Shown in pieces: positions 59,853 through 64,000 of a stretch of DNA of 64,000 nucleotides. Under the pieces are notes generated by a model that saw only the letters and a list, made by a program, of their open reading frames with translations, was not told the DNA's origin and did no database searches. Source of the stretch: Candidatus Flexifilum affinis (GTDB lineage: Bacteria; Chloroflexota; Anaerolineae; Aggregatilineales; Phototrophicaceae); contig JADJPJ010000030.1 of NCBI GenBank assembly GCA_016713325.1, forward strand, positions 16,397 through 80,396. The letters run 5' to 3'. Within the stretch, counting starts at the first letter, position 1. The number at the start of each line of letters is the position of its first letter. Both the position numbers and the translations under genes were made by a program.

Positions 59853-62502
59853 TTACTCGTACCTCAGCACATCCACCACCTTCTCGCGGACGGCCACCTG
59901 CGCGCTCAGCAGCGTCGCCAGAATGGCGATCACCACCGCCGCCACGATCAGCACGATCGCCGTCGGCACCGCTTCGCGCGGGATGGGGATGGCGTCGCCC
60001 ACGCCCATTGCCGTCATCAGCGCCACGCCCAGGGCGCTCACGCCGATGCCCAGCAGGCCGCCCAGCAGCCCGACGATCGTGTTTTCCAGCAGCATCACGC
60101 CCAGTACCCGCCGCGTGCTCGCGCCGATCGCCTTGAGGATGCCGAACTGCCGCCGGCGCTCCAGGGTCGAGAGCGACACGGTGTTGGCCATGGCCACGCC
60201 CGCCGCCAGCAGCGACAGCAAGCCGACCACCGTCGGGATGGCGCTGAACTGCGCGATCAGCCGGCTCAGCAGACCGTCGATGAACGACAGGTCGAGCGCC
60301 AGCACGAATGGCATCTCCGAGAAGGCCAGCAGCGTCTCGTTGAGCAGGTCCGGGTTGACCTGATAGATGAACAGGTCGGGAATGCCGGAGCTCGGCGCGA
60401 CATCCGGTGGGATGTAGGCCTGTCCGACCGCGAAGCCCGACGCCTCGACCAGTCCGATCACCTCGAATTCCTGCCGGCGTCCGCCGCCGCCGCTGCCGAA
60501 CGTCACCTCGATCGTCGAGCCGACCGGGACGCTGCTCAACTGGTCCATGCCGGCGAAACCGCCCACCGCCAGCACCATCACCGACTGCCCGGCATCGGCC
60601 GGGGTCAGGTCGCGTCCGGCGATCAGCACGCCGCTGTTCAGCTCGGGGTTGGAGCTCTCGCGCGATTGCAGGGTGATGCGGCGCATGGCGTTGCGGGCGC
60701 GTGCGGGCACTTCGTCGGAGAACGGGAACTCCACTTCGTAAGGTTCCCCGTTCACCGTCTCGATGGTCGCCGAGTGGCTCGACCACTTGGTGCTCTGTTC
60801 CACGCCGGGCAGGGTGGCCACCCGCGTGTCGAGCATGCCCTCGGCCAGTGCCGGGGCCACCAGCCCGATGCCGGGGATGATCGGCACGTTACCGCCGAAG
60901 TTCTGCGTGAGCTGGAAGTTGAGGATCTCGCGCGTGCCCACGCCGACGAAGGTGATGCTGCTCAGCGCGAACATGCCGGCGGACAGGGCCAGCAGGGTGG
61001 TGGCCGTGCGCACGCGGCGGGCGCGCATGTTGCGCAGCGCCAGCTGCACGTCGACGTTGCCGAACGACGGGATGCGGCCAACCAGCCAGACGACCAGCCA
61101 CATGACCAGCGTCAGCAGGCCCAGGACCACCAGCGTGATCGCCACGCCGATGATCCGATGGGGGATCGAGCCGGATCTGCCCGGCCGCGCCGCCGATGAC
61201 CACGACGATCAGCGCGAGGGCGACCAGGCTGTGCAGCACACCGACGACCGGAATGTGCGTCTCATCCGGACGCAGGATGATGGCCGGGCGCACGCGGTTG
61301 GCCGTCAGCACCGGCAGGATGCCGAAAACCAGCGTGACCACCAGCCCGAGCGACGCACCCAGCAGGATGGCCTCCGGGTAGACGCGCCACACCAACCGCT
61401 GCTGAAGGAACAGCTCGCCGTACCGGTTGACAAACACGCTCAGGATCACCCCGGCGATGGCGCCGACAATGCTGCCGATCACCCCCAGGATGAAGGCCTC
61501 GGTCATGAACACGGCGATGATCTGCCGCCCGGTCAGGCCGAAGGTCTTGAGCGCGGCGATCTCGTTGGTGCGCCGCGCCACCACCGCCAGCATGGTGTTG
61601 ATGATGCCCACCCCGCCAATCAGCAGCGCGCCCAGGCCCATGACGACGATGAACCGCCCCAGCACATCCGAGACGGTTGCGTAGGTCTTCAGCAGCTCGG
61701 GCAGCGTCTGCGCGGAGCCGGTCAGTCCGGCGCGGCGAAGCTGGTTCTCGGCGGTGTCGGGGTCCAGTCCCGGTGGCAGGCCAAAGCTCATGACGTTCGG
61801 CAGTGTCGCCAACTGGAGTGTCTCCGCCTGCGCCTCGTGGAGGTAGACGAAGCCGAAGAACGAGGCGATCGGGTTGGCCAGAGAGGCCTCCAGTTCCGCC
61901 GGGACGATGCCGGTGACGGTGAAGATCTCCGTCGTGTTGCTGACGCGCACTGTGTCGCCGACGTTCAGGCCCTGGCCCGATGCAAGGTTGTTGCTAATCA
62001 CGATCTCCCGCCCGCCGGGCAGCAGCTCGCTCAGCGGAACGCCGGCCGGTTCGGACGCAAACACTTCGCCGGCCGGCGAAAACGTCGCCGGATCGACGAG
62101 GATGGAGTTGATGAACTGCGGACGCCCCACCGTGGTCTCGTCGACCGCCGTCACCTGCAAGTTCATCGACCGGAAGTAGAAGGCCACCTGCGCACCGTTC
62201 TCGTCCGCCCAATCCTGAGCGGCCTGAACCTCGCGCGCCGAGTACGCTTCCTCGTTTGATCCGCCGCCCATGCTGAAGAAGGTCGCCCCTCCAGCGCCGC
62301 CAGCACTGAACGTCAGGTCGCCGTGCAGCGCATAGCGGGCGTTGTCGATCAGCGTGTCGCCGATGGCCAAGCCCAGGCCGCGCAGCGAGACCACCGTGGC
62401 CACGCCGGCGGCGATGCAGAAAATGGCGAAAATCGTCCAACGGGCGCTGCGCCGCATGTTGCGGGCGGCATAGCCCAGGTAAAAGCTCCAGCGTTCAACC
62501 AT
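59853..62502 (-). CDS. FtsX/MacB-type ABC transporter permease, double-domain (frameshifted)
   Basis: A long permease with two MacB_PCD/FtsX halves. Half 1 starts at 62502: MVERWSFYLGYAARNMRRSARWTIFAIFCIAAGVATVVSLRGLGLAIGDTL; large extracytoplasmic domain; then VMGLGALLIGGVGIINTMLAVVARRTNEIAALKTFGLTGRQII, the FtsX core. An extra C near 61177 separates GQI from GSIPHRIIGVAITLVVLGLLTLVMW. Half 2: LALRNMRARRVRTATTLLALSAGMFALSS and VVGLLSLLAAGVAMANTVSLSTLERRRQFGILKAIGASTRRVLGVM. Corrected length is 882 residues. No ATPase is adjacent; such proteins normally need a LolD/MacB-like ATPase, which must be elsewhere. Confidence 0.87.
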
Positions 62503-62802
62503 AACACCATCCTGAGTGTCATCACTCTCTGCGGCATTATACGCACAGAATCGGCGCAGCGTCGCAAGGAGTTTGATGAGCGGTGGGTTTGGTCTTTCAC
62601 GAATGCGGGCGGCAGATACACCGTAGGGGCGACGTGCAGACTTCGTTTGCCTGCGTCGCCCGTGGCGTGGGAACGCGATTTTTCGCGCCCGTCTGTACCC
62701 AGATAAGGGTTTCGAGGGCAGCCGCGGTGGAAGCTGCGCGGTCGTCTGCCCCATGAACGCGTCGATCGTAGGGGAGACCCGGCGGGTCTCCCACCACTGA
62801 AC
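62503..62802. repeat. Gap with modular palindromes at the insertion-sequence border
   Basis: Leftward promoter region of the permease (62503-62580, AT-richer). Then fragments such as CGTAGGGGCGACGTGCAG near 62623 and GGGGAGACCCGGCGGGTCTCCC at 62771-62792. The IS element begins about ten bases after this last palindrome. A near-copy of the 34890-34975 segment (TCGATCGTAGGG...GGGTCTCCCACCA) is present here. No gene. Confidence 0.6.
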
Positions 62803-62821
62803 GCTGAGGAGAGGACATGTT
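62803..62821. repeat. Left terminal inverted repeat of the insertion sequence
   Basis: GCTGAGGAGAGGACATGTT. The transposase stop codon at 62823-62825 is immediately inside the repeat, so coding sequence runs right up to this end. Confidence 0.85.
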
Positions 62822-62822
62822 G

Positions 62823-63986
62823 TCAGGTGAATCGTGTGTCTGGGATGAAGAGCAGTTCCAGGCACACGGTGTGTCGCTGGACAACTTGAGTGAAGAAGCG
62901 TAAGCCTTCCTTGAAGAGGCTCCAGGCGCGGCGACGGGTGCCATCCGGACGGCGCACCAGCGGCTGAGCACATCGGGCAGCCACGGCCTGAGCGCCGAGC
63001 GCAATCACCCAGGCATAGGCGAAAACGAGCAAGACCAGGAGATTGGCGACATGGGGGGGCAGACGGATCCGGCTGTCCCCCCAGCGCCAACCGCCGCTCT
63101 TGAGGTCGCGGAAGCTCTGTTCCTGCCAGTTGCGGCGGGCATACTCATGTCCTGTCAATGGGTCATCGTTGGTCACCAGCGCCCAGGGTTCCTGGTAGCC
63201 CACGCCCCACAAGGCACGGGCAGAGCCAGGAATACGGCCACGCTGCTTGAAAATGACCCCCTCCTGTGCCCAGATCTCCCCGGGCTGGACCTGCTGAGCG
63301 ATGGTGAAGTCGCCCTGCTCCGTGACGATTTTCGTCTGACAGGTCACGCGAAACAGATAGGTCCACTCCAGCTGGGCGACCACGCGACACAAGTCGGGCG
63401 AGCAGCCGATCCCCCGGTCGGCCAGCACCAGCACCGCATAGCCTTCTCCTAGCCCCGCTTTCACCGCCTCCAGCAAGCTCTCGATCACCTTGACCTGCCC
63501 TTCGGCGGGATATCCTTCCCGGCTGTTTGCCTCGTACGTTCGCCAGGCCAGCGGGATGCAGTGCCCTTCCCACGCCACCCCAACCATCATCACCCCCACT
63601 CGGTCCTGCAGCTTCGTCTCATCCACCAACAGCGTCAGCCGCTTCTCCCCCACGGCCTCCACCACCCATCGGCTCCACTGCTCGAAGAACGTCTCCAGGT
63701 CCACCGTCCGGTTATCCAGCCAGCGCCGAAATCGTCGCACCGTGCTTTCCACCTTTTCTCCACAGTTCACCTGCCGCGCGATCTCCCCTTGCTGACAGCC
63801 TTCCGCTTTGATCACCCCGTAACTGAACAGCGCCACATTCGCTTGCTGCCAGCTATTGAAGCACGGCAAATGGGCTGACAACATCTCTTCCAACTGGTAC
63901 AGTAGTTCATCGTTCCTCTGGTCTTCTTGGTCGTTGCCCAGATAGAACGATGAACTTCTCTCTTTTTCAACCCCTTTTCCAAACAT
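62823..63986 (-). CDS. IS4-family DDE transposase
   Basis: A 387-residue intact transposase. Catalytic D1 in LTLLVDETKLQDR (about residue 122), D2 in AVLVLADRGIGCSPD (about 190), and the IS4 YREK signature EYARRNWQEQSFRDLKSGGWRW with Glu about residue 293. The N-terminal helical region (EEMLSAHLPCFNSWQQANVALFSYGVIKAEGCQQGEIAR) is the DNA-binding part. The start at 63986 lies inside the right terminal repeat, whose GGAGGGG serves as ribosome site. Looks functional. Confidence 0.93.
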   Translation of the reverse strand: MFGKGVEKERSSSFYLGNDQEDQRNDELLYQLEEMLSAHLPCFNSWQQANVALFSYGVIKAEGCQQGEIARQVNCGEKVESTVRRFRRWLDNRTVDLETFFEQWSRWVVEAVGEKRLTLLVDETKLQDRVGVMMVGVAWEGHCIPLAWRTYEANSREGYPAEGQVKVIESLLEAVKAGLGEGYAVLVLADRGIGCSPDLCRVVAQLEWTYLFRVTCQTKIVTEQGDFTIAQQVQPGEIWAQEGVIFKQRGRIPGSARALWGVGYQEPWALVTNDDPLTGHEYARRNWQEQSFRDLKSGGWRWGDSRIRLPPHVANLLVLLVFAYAWVIALGAQAVAARCAQPLVRRPDGTRRRAWSLFKEGLRFFTQVVQRHTVCLELLFIPDTRFT

Positions 63987-64000
63987 GTCCCCTCCTCAGC
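63981..64000. repeat. Right terminal inverted repeat of the insertion sequence
   Basis: The reverse complement reads GCTGAGGAGGGGACATGTTT; the last base of the window may be the last base of the element. The transposase start codon lies within it. Confidence 0.8.

Larger units (their letters stand above)
62803..64000 (-). mobile_element. IS4-family insertion sequence, essentially complete in the window
   Basis: Left end GCTGAGGAGAGGACATGTT (62803-62821) is the inverted counterpart of the right end, whose reverse complement reads GCTGAGGAGGGGACATGTTT (63981-64000); 18 of 19 positions match. One transposase gene fills the interior. The element touches the window edge, so the target duplication cannot be checked. 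The left insertion point lies next to a GGGAGACC/GGTCTCCC palindrome. Confidence 0.88.

Overview
The window is a GC-rich, densely coded bacterial segment that most resembles Chloroflexota, class Anaerolineae. The reasons are Thr-Pro-rich linkers behind lipoprotein signals, a LuxR-NB-ARC-TPR regulator, large general L-amino-acid ABC permeases, and intergenic DNA packed with C-rich and palindromic repeats. This placement is inference from style and gene content; no rRNA or tRNA gene was seen.

Layout. 1-2.4 kb is a decayed end: a broken PAF-acetylhydrolase-like gene and a shattered CAP-domain secreted protein. 2.7-5.5 kb (minus) is a MarR-controlled ABC-2 exporter with a tandem operator. 5.6-8.3 kb (minus) is an OmpR-type regulator, a methyltransferase and a GT4 glycosyltransferase. 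8.6-12.3 kb holds a secreted serine hydrolase and a second ABC-2 exporter. 12.7-17.9 kb holds a large LuxR/ATPase/TPR regulator, a PIG-L deacetylase, an MFS transporter and a DinB-like protein. 18-22.2 kb is an unfamiliar minus-strand cluster: a secreted protein, a small membrane protein, two paralogous ParB-fold proteins, a membrane protein fused to a cNMP-binding domain, and a YtxH-like protein. 22.3-31.8 kb carries RidA, Der, a CPA2 antiporter with a PII-like partner, DUF1684, a PLP decarboxylase, a CDF metal exporter and a Fur-family regulator. 32.4-38.9 kb carries an FAH enzyme, an HtrA protease, and a sugar-binding lipoprotein/histidine kinase/two-receiver operon. 38.9-45 kb carries an LLM oxidoreductase, a GNAT enzyme, and a sugar ABC ATPase, permease and FGGY kinase operon with no binding protein of its own. 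45.4-48.5 kb is a type ISP-like restriction-modification gene between two repeat fields. 50.4-56 kb is an aapJQMP-type amino-acid ABC operon. 56.3-64 kb holds an orphan DUF433 protein, a serpin with a duplicated tail, small membrane proteins, a large FtsX-type permease and an IS4-family insertion sequence whose terminal inverted repeats are both visible.

Two themes run through the window. First, many genes carry single-base indels, usually in short homopolymers, that split otherwise intact proteins; corrected lengths come out divisible by three, so most look like sequencing or assembly errors. A nonsense codon in the restriction gene and a lost catalytic Ser in the first gene do not fit that explanation. 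Second, gene-free stretches are built from modular palindromic repeats. One family shows four hairpins whose arms change in a compensatory way between copies while the loops stay constant. Another repeat type has expanded in frame inside a sugar-transport ATPase. These repeats are the strongest candidates for something undescribed.
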